DNA from: Alphaproteobacteria bacterium MarineAlpha10_Bin2
Lineage (GTDB): Bacteria; Pseudomonadota; Alphaproteobacteria; UBA828
Reading direction: 5' to 3'
Length of the DNA stretch: 10,932 bases
Assembly: GCA_002937555.1 (NCBI GenBank)
Contig: PTKB01000064.1
Coordinates: forward strand, 1-10,932
The notes below the pieces were generated by a model. It was given only the letters and a program-made list of their open reading frames with translations, was not told the DNA's origin and searched no databases. Shown here piece by piece: positions 1-6,495 of this stretch (positions are counted from its first letter, which is position 1; every line of letters starts with the position of its first letter). Both the position numbers and the translations under genes were made by a program.

Positions 1-927
1 TCAAACCACCGGCGAAAGTACGGCACTTCGGGCGCGCCCGAGCCGATAGATAAGATGATCCTGTTCGACGTCGTTACGCCGCCCGAGCGCCCGCAAGGCC
101 TCGACGAGCGGGTCGAGATCGTGAGCGGCGACATTTCCGACCGCGATCTGGTGATGCGGCTGATCTCGGGCGATTCGCTTTCGGTATTCCATTTTGCGTC
201 CGTCGTCAGCGCCGGCGCGGAGCAGGATTTCGACCTCGCGCTCAAAGTAAATCTCGACGGCGGCCTCAATGTGCTGGAAGCCGCCCGCGCCGCGCCGGGT
301 CTGCCGCGCGTCGTTTTCACCTCGAGCCTCGCCGTGTTCGGCGGCTCGGCCATGCCCGACACCGTCTCGGACGACACCAAGATCACGCCGATGACCACTT
401 ACGGCATGACCAAGGTGGTGAATGAATTGCTGCTCAACGACTATACACGCAAAGGCTTTCTCGATGGCCGCGGGGCGCGCCTGCCGACCGTCATCATCCG
501 CCCCGGCAAACCCAACAAGGCGGCCTCCGGCTTTGCCAGCGGCGTGTTCCGCGAGCCGCTTGCCGGGATCGACTATGAACTGCCGGTTACGAACGAGACG
601 CGCATGGCGGTGAGCGGCTACCGCACCATCATCGAAGGCATTCTGACCTTGCACGAGGCCGAGAGCGACGCCATCGGCGACGACCGCTCGATCAATCTGC
701 CGAGCATATCGCTGACCGTGGCGGAAATGATCGCGGGTCTCGGCCGCGTCGCCGGCAACCGACCGCTCGGCCAAATCATCGCCGCGCCCGACCCGGCGAT
801 TCAAGCCATATGCGACGGCTGGCCGGGCCGCGACGAGGCGCCGCGCGCCATCGCGCTCGGCCTGCCGGCGGACAAGAATTTGGATTCCATTATCCGTGCC
901 TATATTAAAGATTATGCGGATGCATAG
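1..927 (+). CDS. denD: D-erythronate dehydrogenase (extended SDR), 5'-partial
   Basis: The frame is open from base 1 with no stop, and the codons before the first ATG at 55 read like family sequence (APEPIDKMILFDVV). The gene therefore begins outside the window, and 308 residues are visible. The glycine-rich NAD-binding loop is upstream and missing. Still visible are the acidic end of beta-2 (LFDVV), VSGDISD, the serine motif FTSSLAVFG and the catalytic YGMTK, with Tyr and Lys at visible residues 134 and 138. The stretch IIRPGKPNKAASGF is typical of the NAD-dependent D-erythronate dehydrogenase DenD group, which oxidises D-erythronate to 2-oxo-tetronate in the cytoplasm. Its usual partners (OtnI, OtnK or DenK, OtnC) are not adjacent here. 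The SDR assignment is firm. The substrate is inferred from overall resemblance, and another sugar-acid or uronate dehydrogenase of the same family remains possible. Confidence 0.8.
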   Translation, partial: SNHRRKYGTSGAPEPIDKMILFDVVTPPERPQGLDERVEIVSGDISDRDLVMRLISGDSLSVFHFASVVSAGAEQDFDLALKVNLDGGLNVLEAARAAPGLPRVVFTSSLAVFGGSAMPDTVSDDTKITPMTTYGMTKVVNELLLNDYTRKGFLDGRGARLPTVIIRPGKPNKAASGFASGVFREPLAGIDYELPVTNETRMAVSGYRTIIEGILTLHEAESDAIGDDRSINLPSISLTVAEMIAGLGRVAGNRPLGQIIAAPDPAIQAICDGWPGRDEAPRAIALGLPADKNLDSIIRAYIKDYADA

Positions 928-931
928 CGCG

Positions 932-948
932 CCGGAACAGAGTTCCGG
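932..948 (+). promoter_or_regulatory. Perfect 7-bp inverted repeat downstream of denD
   Basis: CCGGAAC (932-938), loop AGA, GTTCCGG (942-948) lies 4 bases after the denD stop. No T-run follows, so it is a poor intrinsic terminator. Its 3' arm contains the GGAA (947-950) that is the only Shine-Dalgarno-like sequence before the RDD start at 960. It could therefore hide that site, or act as a 3'-end or processing stem. Function is inferred from structure only. Confidence 0.4.
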
Positions 949-959
949 AAAATAACGAT

Positions 960-1511
960 ATGAGCGGCAACGATATATCCCTGCCGGCTGGCGATCCGTT
1001 CGCCGGATTTTGGCGCCGCGCGGGAGCGTGGTTTATCGACGCGGTGTTGATTTACGTCACTTACCTCCTGGTCGCATTTTTCATCTGGGACGATTTGCTT
1101 GTCCAAACGGCGATGCAAGATCCCGACGGCGGCGAAGTGTTTAATTCCTATGTTCCTTCCCTGCTCGGTCTACTGCTCGTCGGCGTCGGCACGCTGGTCT
1201 ACTTCGCGCTCCAGGAGAGCAGCCGCGTGCAAGCGACGCTGGGCAAGCGTGTGCTGCGGATCAGGGTTTGCGATTACAATGGCGACAAGATCAGCCTGCT
1301 CACCGCCGGCTACCGCGCTTGGCCGTTATGGCTTCCCGGCCTCATCAACACGGTGGCCATTCTCGATTTCGTTGTCGGGTTGGCCTCGCTATTGGCTTGT
1401 TTGGCGGTCGCTTTCACCAAGCGCAAACAAGGCCTGCACGACATCATGTCGCGCTGTCTGGTGGTCAAACGCCAGGCCGTGTTTTCCGACGTGTCTGAAC
1501 GGTTTTCGTAA
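960..1511 (+). CDS. RDD family membrane protein
   Basis: This 183-residue integral membrane protein has the features of the RDD family. The first helix carries the RDD pattern in FWRRAGAWFID (Arg20, Ala23, Asp27). A hydrophobic helix follows at about 63-83, then the conserved LGKRVLRIRVCDYNGDKISL loop (about 94-112). A last hydrophobic stretch lies at about 131-151, and the family ending K-x-Q-G-L-H-D (Lys156 to Asp161) precedes a short cytoplasmic tail. RDD proteins are mostly uncharacterised; some act in ion homeostasis, so no substrate can be given. The gene lies 32 bases after denD and ends 12 bases before the rhomboid gene, so the three are probably co-transcribed. The start is supported by a weak GGAA about 9 bases upstream. 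Confidence 0.85.
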   Translation: MSGNDISLPAGDPFAGFWRRAGAWFIDAVLIYVTYLLVAFFIWDDLLVQTAMQDPDGGEVFNSYVPSLLGLLLVGVGTLVYFALQESSRVQATLGKRVLRIRVCDYNGDKISLLTAGYRAWPLWLPGLINTVAILDFVVGLASLLACLAVAFTKRKQGLHDIMSRCLVVKRQAVFSDVSERFS

Positions 1512-1523
1512 CGGCGCCGGCGC

Positions 1524-2390
1524 ATGCTGCCCCTCAAAGACAACAACCTGACCCACATTACGCCTTATGTGACCTATGCGTTGATCGCCGCCAATGTGCT
1601 GGTGTTTCTGATCATGCTGATGCTGCCAGACGATCTCGAAGGGCGCACCAAATTCTCGCTCGGCGCCATTCCTGCCGTCATTTTTCAGATCAAAGACATC
1701 GCCGCCCAGGATGCCATTCTGCCGTCCAGCGTCGATTTTCTCAGCATCCTAAGCTCGCAATTTCTCCATGCCGGCTGGTGGCATCTGATCGGCAACATGC
1801 TCTACCTCTGGGTCTTCGGCAACAATATCGAGGACGCCATGGGGCATGTGCGGTTCCTCATTTTCTATTTGCTGTGCGGCACCGGCGCGGCGCTGATCAA
1901 TGCCGGCATGGATCCGAATTCGGTGATACCCACCATCGGCGCGAGCGGCGCCATTTCGGGCGTGCTCGGCGCTTATCTCCTGCTCTATCCGCGCGCCAGA
2001 GTGATGGTCTTCGCCTTTTACATGCTGTTGCCACTCCCCGCCTTCCTGGTGCTTGGCCTGTGGATTTTCATGCAAGTCGCCAATTTGGGCGGCGGCGGCG
2101 CGAGCAACATCGCCTGGTGGGCGCATATTGGCGGCTTCGCCGTCGGCATGGTGCTGGTGCTGCTGTTCAAATACCGCCACGTCAAAATTCTCGGCACCGG
2201 TCATTTGAGCCAGACCGCGCGCCCCGGCGCGGCGGCGCCAACCATCTCCGTCGTGCCGGAGTCGGAAGAACCGGGACCTTGGGGGACGGAAATCAAAGGC
2301 CCCTGGGTGCAGGATTCGCCGCCCAAACCCGAGACACCGCCCAAGCGGCGCTCGACGATCCCCGATGCCGGCGACCGCAAGAAGGACTGA
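1524..2390 (+). CDS. Rhomboid family intramembrane serine protease
   Basis: This 288-residue polytopic protease cleaves transmembrane substrates within the membrane. The family marks are complete: the L1-loop region ends in HLIGN (His87 to Asn91) before helix 2, the nucleophile lies in GASG (Ser141), and the partner His201 lies in AHIGG near the end of the last core helix. Hydrophobic segments lie at about 14-34, 90-98, 108-126, 136-155, 159-185 and 197-216. Residues from about 220 to the end form a soluble, proline-rich tail with charged patches. It looks disordered and is presumably cytoplasmic. The long loop between helix 1 and HLIGN is typical of bacterial PF01694 members. No strong Shine-Dalgarno precedes the ATG, and the 12-base spacing after the RDD stop suggests translational coupling. 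Its substrates are unknown; pairing with RDD is only positional evidence of a shared role. Confidence 0.93.
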   Translation: MLPLKDNNLTHITPYVTYALIAANVLVFLIMLMLPDDLEGRTKFSLGAIPAVIFQIKDIAAQDAILPSSVDFLSILSSQFLHAGWWHLIGNMLYLWVFGNNIEDAMGHVRFLIFYLLCGTGAALINAGMDPNSVIPTIGASGAISGVLGAYLLLYPRARVMVFAFYMLLPLPAFLVLGLWIFMQVANLGGGGASNIAWWAHIGGFAVGMVLVLLFKYRHVKILGTGHLSQTARPGAAAPTISVVPESEEPGPWGTEIKGPWVQDSPPKPETPPKRRSTIPDAGDRKKD

Positions 2391-2403
2391 TTAGGCTGTC
2401 ACG

Positions 2404-3908
2404 TCAGGACTGCGCTGCGTTGAGCAGCAGTTGAACGTAGAAGCGGATGACCTCGCTGTAATTTTGTAACGATATGCGTTCGTTCGTTCCGTGGATGCGG
2501 CCGGTGTCGTCCGGGCCGAGGCGGATCGGCAGGAAGCGGTAACTATTTTCCGCAATCCCGGTAAAATGCTTGCTGTCTGTGGCTGCGATGACCAGATGCG
2601 GCGCCGGCAGGGCGTCGGGAAAGATTTGCCGCACTGTCGTTTGCAGAGCTTGGAAACTCTTTGAGTCGACATCGGATACCGGCGGCGGCTCGTTGGCCAG
2701 GCCGTGCTGGCTGATTTCGATCAGGGGATCGTCGATCACCTCGCGCACATGCGCCGTCACAGAGGCGATGGAATCGGACGGCAGGATGCGGAAATCGACG
2801 ATCGCTTCGGCGGCGCAAGGCAGCACGTTCGCCTTAACGCCACCGCTGATCCTGGTGACGGCGGTGGTGGTGCGGATCACCGTGTCGGTGGCGCGGGATT
2901 CGGACAGCCGCGACGTTACCAGCGGCGAAAACAGCCATCGGTTGGTGACGGCGAGGCGCAGCATAAACGGCATCTCCGGCGCCAATCGGTCGAACATGTC
3001 GGTCACCGGCGGTGCGAGATTGGCCGGCATCGGGTTGGTCTCTAGCCGGTGAATGGCGCCGGCGAGGCGGCCGATGGCGGTCGTCTTTGGCGGCATGGAG
3101 GCATGGCCGCATTCTTCCGTTCCGGCGCGGAGCTTGAGCGCCAGATAGCCTTTTTCGGCAACCCCAACTAGGGCCACCGGTGGTGCGACGCCGGGCACGA
3201 TGTCGTGTGCGATGATGCCGCCTTCATCGAGGGTAAATTCCAGTTCCACACCGCGTTCGGCGAGAAGCGATGCGATCTTGGCCGCGCCCTCCGGGCCGTC
3301 GACCTCCTCGTCATGACCGAAGGCAAGATAGACAGTGCGCTCCGGCGCAAAACCGTCGGCCAACAAACGCTCGACCGCCTCGAGGATGGCAAGTACGGAG
3401 ACCTTGTCGTCGAGCGTTCCCCGCCCCCAGATGAAGCCGTCCGCGATGTCGCCCGAAAACGGCGGCCGCTCCCAACTGCTCTCGCTGCCGGGCGCAACCG
3501 GCACCACGTCCATATGCGCTAACAGAGGATCGGCCGGTGCTCCGGATCGCGGCCGTGCCAGGTGTAAATCAGGCTGTGGCCGCTGACGGTCTCGCGTTCG
3601 AGGGTGGCGTGGACCTTCGGAAGACTCTCGGCAAGGAAATTATGCAGGCCTGCGAACGCATCGCCCGCCACCGGCGCATCTGGGCCGTGCGAGATGGTTT
3701 GAAAGCGCACGCTGGCGCCCAAGCGCGCCGCCGCGCCGCTCTCGGCGACATCGAGCTCGGCGGCGATCCCGTCGGCGGGAGGAACCGCGATCTCCGGCGG
3801 TCCGGCGCAGGCGGCGATGACGAGGCTCAATGCCACCAACAGCGCCAACGTTCCGGCAACCGCCCGGCGGCCGGCGGGAAAACGGAAACCTGTCGAATTA
3901 TCCGGCAT
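2404..3908 (-). CDS. M20 family metallopeptidase, putative lipoprotein, split by a -1 frameshift
   Basis: Two reading frames together make one carboxypeptidase-S/PM20D1-like zinc hydrolase of 501 residues. The chosen start at 3908 has an ideal AAAGGAA 8 bases upstream; an upstream in-frame ATG (3950) does not. The N-terminus is a lipoprotein signal with lipobox I-A-A-C (Cys34), so export and lipid anchoring are likely. The first frame ends after HRPILC. The next frame resumes at once with AHMDVVP, and one added base near 3525 joins them as HRPILLLAHMDVVP. With that correction the metal ligands are His132, Asp167 (TLDDK), Glu201/Glu202 (HDEE), Asp228 (LDEGG) and probably His473 (HGTNE). All catalytic residues are kept, which argues for a sequencing error or very recent mutation. 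The natural substrate (peptide, acylated amino acid or other amide) cannot be told. It converges on the rhomboid gene with 13 bases between them. Confidence 0.85.
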
Positions 3909-3916
3909 CGATCCAT
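3909..3916 (-). promoter_or_regulatory. Spacer and ribosome binding site region fixing the M20 start
   Basis: On the minus strand AAAGGAA lies about 8 bases before the ATG at 3908 (sequence AAAGGAATGGATCGATG). It decides the start in favour of the lipoprotein reading rather than the ATG 42 bases further upstream, which lacks such a site and would put 14 charged residues before the signal peptide. Confidence 0.6.
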
Positions 3917-4102
3917 TCCTTTCCAAGAGCGTCCTTCGCGCGCGCGGCACGAAAACATCGCCAAAAGATCAGAGGCGCGTGGCAATCCGAACGATTGTGG
4001 GTTTCCAGCACATCTTACGCTCCGGGATGCCGTCGCGCGACCGCTTGGAACGCCAACCGCCTTCGCTTTGCCTCCCGATAGAGAGAGATTGGCCTCCACA
4101 AC

Positions 4103-4108
4103 AGGAGG
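4103..4108 (+). promoter_or_regulatory. Strong Shine-Dalgarno AGGAGG for the small ORF
   Basis: AGGAGG is followed by AAAGACG and then ATG at 4116. It is the main evidence that the 25-codon ORF is translated, because none of the flanking genes uses this strand here. Confidence 0.6.
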
Positions 4109-4115
4109 AAAGACG

Positions 4116-4193
4116 ATGTGGATGGACACGATTGCAGGCGCTTTTTATTGGCTCTCGGAATGGCTTGGCGCGGCAATGCATTGGGCGATTTGA
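4116..4193 (+). CDS. 25-residue tryptophan-rich small protein
   Basis: A 25-codon ORF begins ATG TGG ATG GAC and ends GCG ATT TGA. It is preceded by AGGAGGAAAGACG, one of the best Shine-Dalgarno sequences in the window, with AGGAGG about 7 bases from the ATG. The peptide starts MWMDTIAGAF and has Trp at 2, 12, 16 and 23, no Lys or Arg, and only Asp4, Glu15 and His22 as ionisable side chains. As one helix, those three fall on the same face (about 40-60 degrees) and Trp12, Trp16 and Trp23 on another (120-160 degrees), suggesting a membrane-bound or amphipathic helix. It lies in the 315-base gap between M20 (3908) and the S33 hydrolase (4224), on the opposite strand. I see no convincing promoter upstream. 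The family is not recognised, and a chance ORF remains possible. Confidence 0.55.
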   Translation: MWMDTIAGAFYWLSEWLGAAMHWAI

Positions 4194-4195
4194 GC

Positions 4196-4210
4196 CCGGC
4201 TGACAGCCGG
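4196..4210 (+). terminator. Possible stem-loop after the small ORF
   Basis: CCGGCT, loop GAC, AGCCGG forms a perfect 6-bp stem just after the small ORF stop (4193) and before the convergent end of the S33 hydrolase gene (4224). No T-run follows on either strand, so this is at best a weak or factor-assisted terminator. Confidence 0.3.
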
Positions 4211-4223
4211 CGCCACGCCAGCG

Positions 4224-5102
4224 CTAATTTCGGTTGGCGTCGAGGAAGGCGAGCAGCGCCGCGAAATAGGCCTCGGGCTCTTCCCACATGATCACGTGAG
4301 TGCTGTTTTTGAACGTGCAAACTTCGGCGTTCGGCAATTCGTCCGCCATGCGCCGGCCGACACCGGCGTCGTAACGCCCGGTCATGATCAATGTCGCCTG
4401 CGCGATCTTGTGCAGGTCCGGGATGCGGTTCCAATCTTTCATCGTGCCGGTGTAGCAGAACTCGTTGGGGCCCTGGAGCGCGACGAAGAGCGCCGGATTG
4501 AAGCCGAGGATGGAACGGTTGAGGGCGTCGGGCCAGGTCTCCAGGCAGCACACATAACGGTAATTGAGAAGCGTCACTGCGGCCTCATATTCCGGGTGAT
4601 CGAACATGCCGCGCGCCTCGTAGCGCTCCATCATGGCTTCGGTCTCGGTGCCGAGCACGCGCCTGAGGCGCATCTGTTCGCCGACCGAATGGGCGATGTC
4701 GGCCGAGCCGTTTGCGATGATCAAGGATTTGAAGCGGTCCGGATAGGTGAGCGCGTATTCGATACCGAACCAGGTGCCCCAGGAATGGCCGTAAAGATGA
4801 ACGGTGCCAAGGCCCATCGCTTCGCGCACGGTTTCGGCTTCGCGCACATAGCGCTCGAGCGTCCATAGGCCGGGATCGTCTGGCTTGTCGGATTCGCCGC
4901 AGCCGAGTTGATCGTAGCAAACGACGCGATAGCCCCTGTCGGCGAGCCAGGAGTGGGAATCGCGGACATAATCGCACGCCATGCCGGGGCCGCCGTTGAG
5001 ACAAAACAGGACTTCATCGCCGGCGCCGAAGCTGTAGGTGACCAAATTGTAGCCATCGACTTCGACGTTGCCGATCTCATCGGCCCGGCGTTCATCGATC
5101 AT
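4224..5102 (-). CDS. Proline iminopeptidase-family alpha/beta hydrolase (S33)
   Basis: This 292-residue cytoplasmic hydrolase has the order of motifs seen in prolyl aminopeptidases and related amino-acid amidases. These are the oxyanion-hole NGGPG (36-40), the YDQLGCGES strand and turn (63-71), the nucleophile elbow GHSWG (Ser107), Asp245 in TGRYDAGV and His269 in NSTHV, giving an intact triad. A helical cap of about residues 130-215 would set specificity. Family members release N-terminal proline from peptides or cleave small amides and esters, so the precise substrate is not determined. No signal peptide is seen. The gene follows the isochorismatase-fold gene by 33 bases on the same strand, suggesting co-transcription and perhaps successive steps on an amide. 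The Shine-Dalgarno is weak (GGGGGCTGAGAG before the ATG). Confidence 0.88.
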   Translation of the reverse strand: MIDERRADEIGNVEVDGYNLVTYSFGAGDEVLFCLNGGPGMACDYVRDSHSWLADRGYRVVCYDQLGCGESDKPDDPGLWTLERYVREAETVREAMGLGTVHLYGHSWGTWFGIEYALTYPDRFKSLIIANGSADIAHSVGEQMRLRRVLGTETEAMMERYEARGMFDHPEYEAAVTLLNYRYVCCLETWPDALNRSILGFNPALFVALQGPNEFCYTGTMKDWNRIPDLHKIAQATLIMTGRYDAGVGRRMADELPNAEVCTFKNSTHVIMWEEPEAYFAALLAFLDANRN

Positions 5103-5135
5103 CTCTCAGCCCCCGCGGCGGAACGGCATCTAAGC

Positions 5136-5721
5136 CTACGGCCCGGCGACAAATTCATCGGCAGTTATAAGCCCGCTATAGAGCGGCAGAATCTCCAGCA
5201 TCGCGTCATAGTTCTGGTCGGTGAAGCCGCTGGTGCAATCCTTCAACACCGTCGCCGTATAGCCCATGTTGACGGCGCGTTTGACCGTGGTCTCGACGAC
5301 ATGCTCGATACATTGTCCGGCGACGTAAAGGTCGGTGATTCTGTTGGTGCGGAGAATCAAATCCAGATCCGTGCCCTCGAAACCATCCGAGCCGAAATTG
5401 GTCACGATGATTTCGTTCTCTCTTGGCGTGAGCTCTTCGATGACTTCGGCGCCCCACGACCCGACAAGACACTCGTTCTTCTCCTTGGCCTCTTTGAGGA
5501 GGCCGCAAGTGTCGGCGGGAAGTTCGGGGAAACCGGGCCGCCAGGCGATATTCACGAAGATCACCATCATGCCGCTGTCCCGGGCCGCGCCGAGCGCCTT
5601 AATGGTGTTGGCGATCGATCCGTTCTTTTCGACCTGGGGGAACAAATATTTGCCCCACACCCCGTCGGGGGTGGGCAACGCCATTTTGAAAATGCAGCAC
5701 CAAAAATGCTGAATCGCTCAT
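5136..5721 (-). CDS. Isochorismatase-fold (cysteine hydrolase-like) protein, frameshifted, catalytic residues not conserved
   Basis: The start at 5721 has AAGGACGAGG just upstream and reads MSDSAFLVLHFQNGVAHP. The frame then breaks at a run of five G (plus strand 5667-5671). Removing one gives VAHPDGVWGKYLFPQ and a continuous 194-residue protein of normal family length. The fold is recognisable by the first strand plus QNG, HPDG, FEGTDLD and the ungapped GQCIEHVVETTVKRAVNMGY block. The catalytic triad is not: the usual Asp of the first strand is His10, the usual Lys region reads TNF (Asn108), and the nucleophile Cys position is Val141. The nearby Cys137 is four residues away from the nucleophile position. 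It is thus probably not a standard amidase; it may be a divergent or non-catalytic member. If translated only from the internal ATG (5684) it would lose the first strand. Confidence 0.75.
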
Positions 5722-5742
5722 AGCCCTCGTCCTTTTGGCTTG

Positions 5743-5769
5743 GGTTGGCAACAATCGTAAATCCCAACC
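5743..5769. promoter_or_regulatory. Inverted repeat GGTTGG...CCAACC upstream of the isochorismatase-fold gene
   Basis: Arms GGTTGG (5743-5748) and CCAACC (5764-5769) are separated by 15 bases, so their centres are 21 bases apart. This dyad sits 22-48 bases upstream of the start at 5721, where an operator could lie. Short arms make chance occurrence quite possible. No clear promoter boxes were found in 5722-5823. Confidence 0.25.
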
Positions 5770-5823
5770 TACCATAGTTCGCCGCGCCAAGGCCCTCACG
5801 CGCAGTGTAACGAGATGCCTCGT

Positions 5824-6333
5824 TTAGCGAGGCTCGCGCTCCGAGGACTGGCGATCCACGACTGCCTTTTCCACAGCATCGATCACATTGAGCGGGCAAT
5901 AGACGGCTTGGCGCGTGCGCAAGAGCAGGCCCGGAATCGACATCACTTCGCAGCCACCGTAACGCATGAAGAAGCTGAAAATTAGCGAGACCCCAATATA
6001 AAGCAGAATCGCCTGATGGAATGTGTGGGGACCAAGTTGAAAGGCGAATACTGCAGCGAGCGGCGCGAGAAGAACCGCCGTCCTCAACCACGTATTCATT
6101 TTTGCCAGGAACAGCCGGCCGAGTAACAGGCTCGCCGCCGGGTAGGCGCCAAGTGTGGCCGCGAAGTAGAGTGCGAGTTCCGTGATTGCCGTTGTCGATG
6201 GCGTGAGCGCCGCCTGATAGATCACGCCCCCGACAAGCGCGCCCCCTACACATAACCGCATCCAGCGGCCAACGATGCCAACGTCGCGGCCGAGCTTGCC
6301 GTAAGAATTCTTTGTTCCAACAGATTCCGTCAT
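5824..6333 (-). CDS. Small polytopic membrane protein of unknown function
   Basis: This 169-residue protein is started at 6333 because AAGGAG lies 8 bases upstream; the longer frame to 6447 adds an unsupported N-terminus that runs into the palindrome array. Four hydrophobic segments are visible at about 27-43, 48-73, 82-100 and 105-123. The N-terminal 25 residues are basic and polar. The C-terminal part, from FMRYGGCEVMSIP to VYCPLNVID, is the most distinctive part, with Cys128 and Cys146. It looks like a conserved functional end that could bind metal or form a disulfide, but this is inferred from appearance only. I do not recognise the family with certainty. It is divergent from the LytTR regulator with 162 bases between the start codons, so it is the obvious candidate target or partner of that regulator. 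Confidence 0.75.
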   Translation of the reverse strand: MTESVGTKNSYGKLGRDVGIVGRWMRLCVGGALVGGVIYQAALTPSTTAITELALYFAATLGAYPAASLLLGRLFLAKMNTWLRTAVLLAPLAAVFAFQLGPHTFHQAILLYIGVSLIFSFFMRYGGCEVMSIPGLLLRTRQAVYCPLNVIDAVEKAVVDRQSSEREPR

Positions 6334-6388
6334 CTTACTTTCTCCTTGCCTGGCGATGTTCTTTTGGGTTGTTGTGATGGCGACGTAT

Positions 6389-6413
6389 GACGCAGAGATA
6401 AAATGAATTTTCC
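6389..6413 (-). promoter_or_regulatory. Weak ECF-like promoter candidate for the membrane protein gene
   Basis: On the minus strand GGAA (6413-6410) and CGTC (6392-6389) are 17 bases apart. The alphaproteobacterial general-stress sigma EcfG recognises about GGAAC-N16/17-CGTT, so this is a partial match. Transcription would start about 45-50 bases before the ATG at 6333. Such short motifs arise by chance. Confidence 0.2.
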
Positions 6414-6431
6414 CTGGCAGCCCAGCAGGAA

Positions 6432-6483
6432 TTCGCGAATCCGCCAATCCCTTTCGCGAATCCGCGGCCGGCGAATTCGCGAA
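6432..6483. repeat. Three TTCGCGAA palindromes between divergent genes (candidate operator array)
   Basis: The perfect 8-bp palindrome TTCGCGAA occurs at 6432-6439, 6453-6460 and 6476-6483. Copy starts are 21 and 23 bases apart, about two DNA turns, so all would face the same side of the helix. Copies 1 and 2 share the longer TTCGCGAATCCGC, and copies 1 and 3 share AATTCGCGAA. The array ends 12 bases before the LytTR start codon at 6496, occupying its leader or promoter, and begins 98 bases upstream of the divergent membrane gene. Binding by the adjacent LytTR protein is an inference. The motif does not obviously match the known LytTR half-site pattern, so another repressor is possible. Confidence 0.6.
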
Positions 6484-6495
6484 GCGTGAAACCGC

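Noticed and set aside
1..804. 267-codon minus-strand frame opposite denD
   Set aside because: It is antisense to a gene with clear SDR motifs and is a typical shadow of GC-rich coding sequence.
2391..2403. Terminator between the convergent rhomboid and M20 genes
   Set aside because: Only 13 bases separate the stops and no stem or T-run is visible.
3995..4021. Promoter TTGTGG...TACGCT upstream of the 25-codon ORF
   Set aside because: The spacer is only 15 bases and both boxes are poor matches.
3537..4115. Long plus-strand open frame continuing into the 25-codon ORF
   Set aside because: Most of it is antisense to the M20 N-terminus, which has family motifs, a lipobox and a ribosome binding site. 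Only the last 78 bases have independent support.
5812..5831. Short inverted repeats around the stop of the membrane protein gene (CCTCG...CGAGG and ACGAG...CTCGT)
   Set aside because: Five-base arms with competing pairings and no T-run; not enough to call a terminator.
5567..6253. 228-codon minus-strand frame overlapping two genes
   Set aside because: It shadows the membrane protein and the isochorismatase-fold gene in another frame and shows no family motif.
6334..6447. Longer start of the 169-residue membrane protein at 6447
   Set aside because: The added residues have no Shine-Dalgarno and run across the palindrome array; the start at 6333 has AAGGAG at ideal distance.
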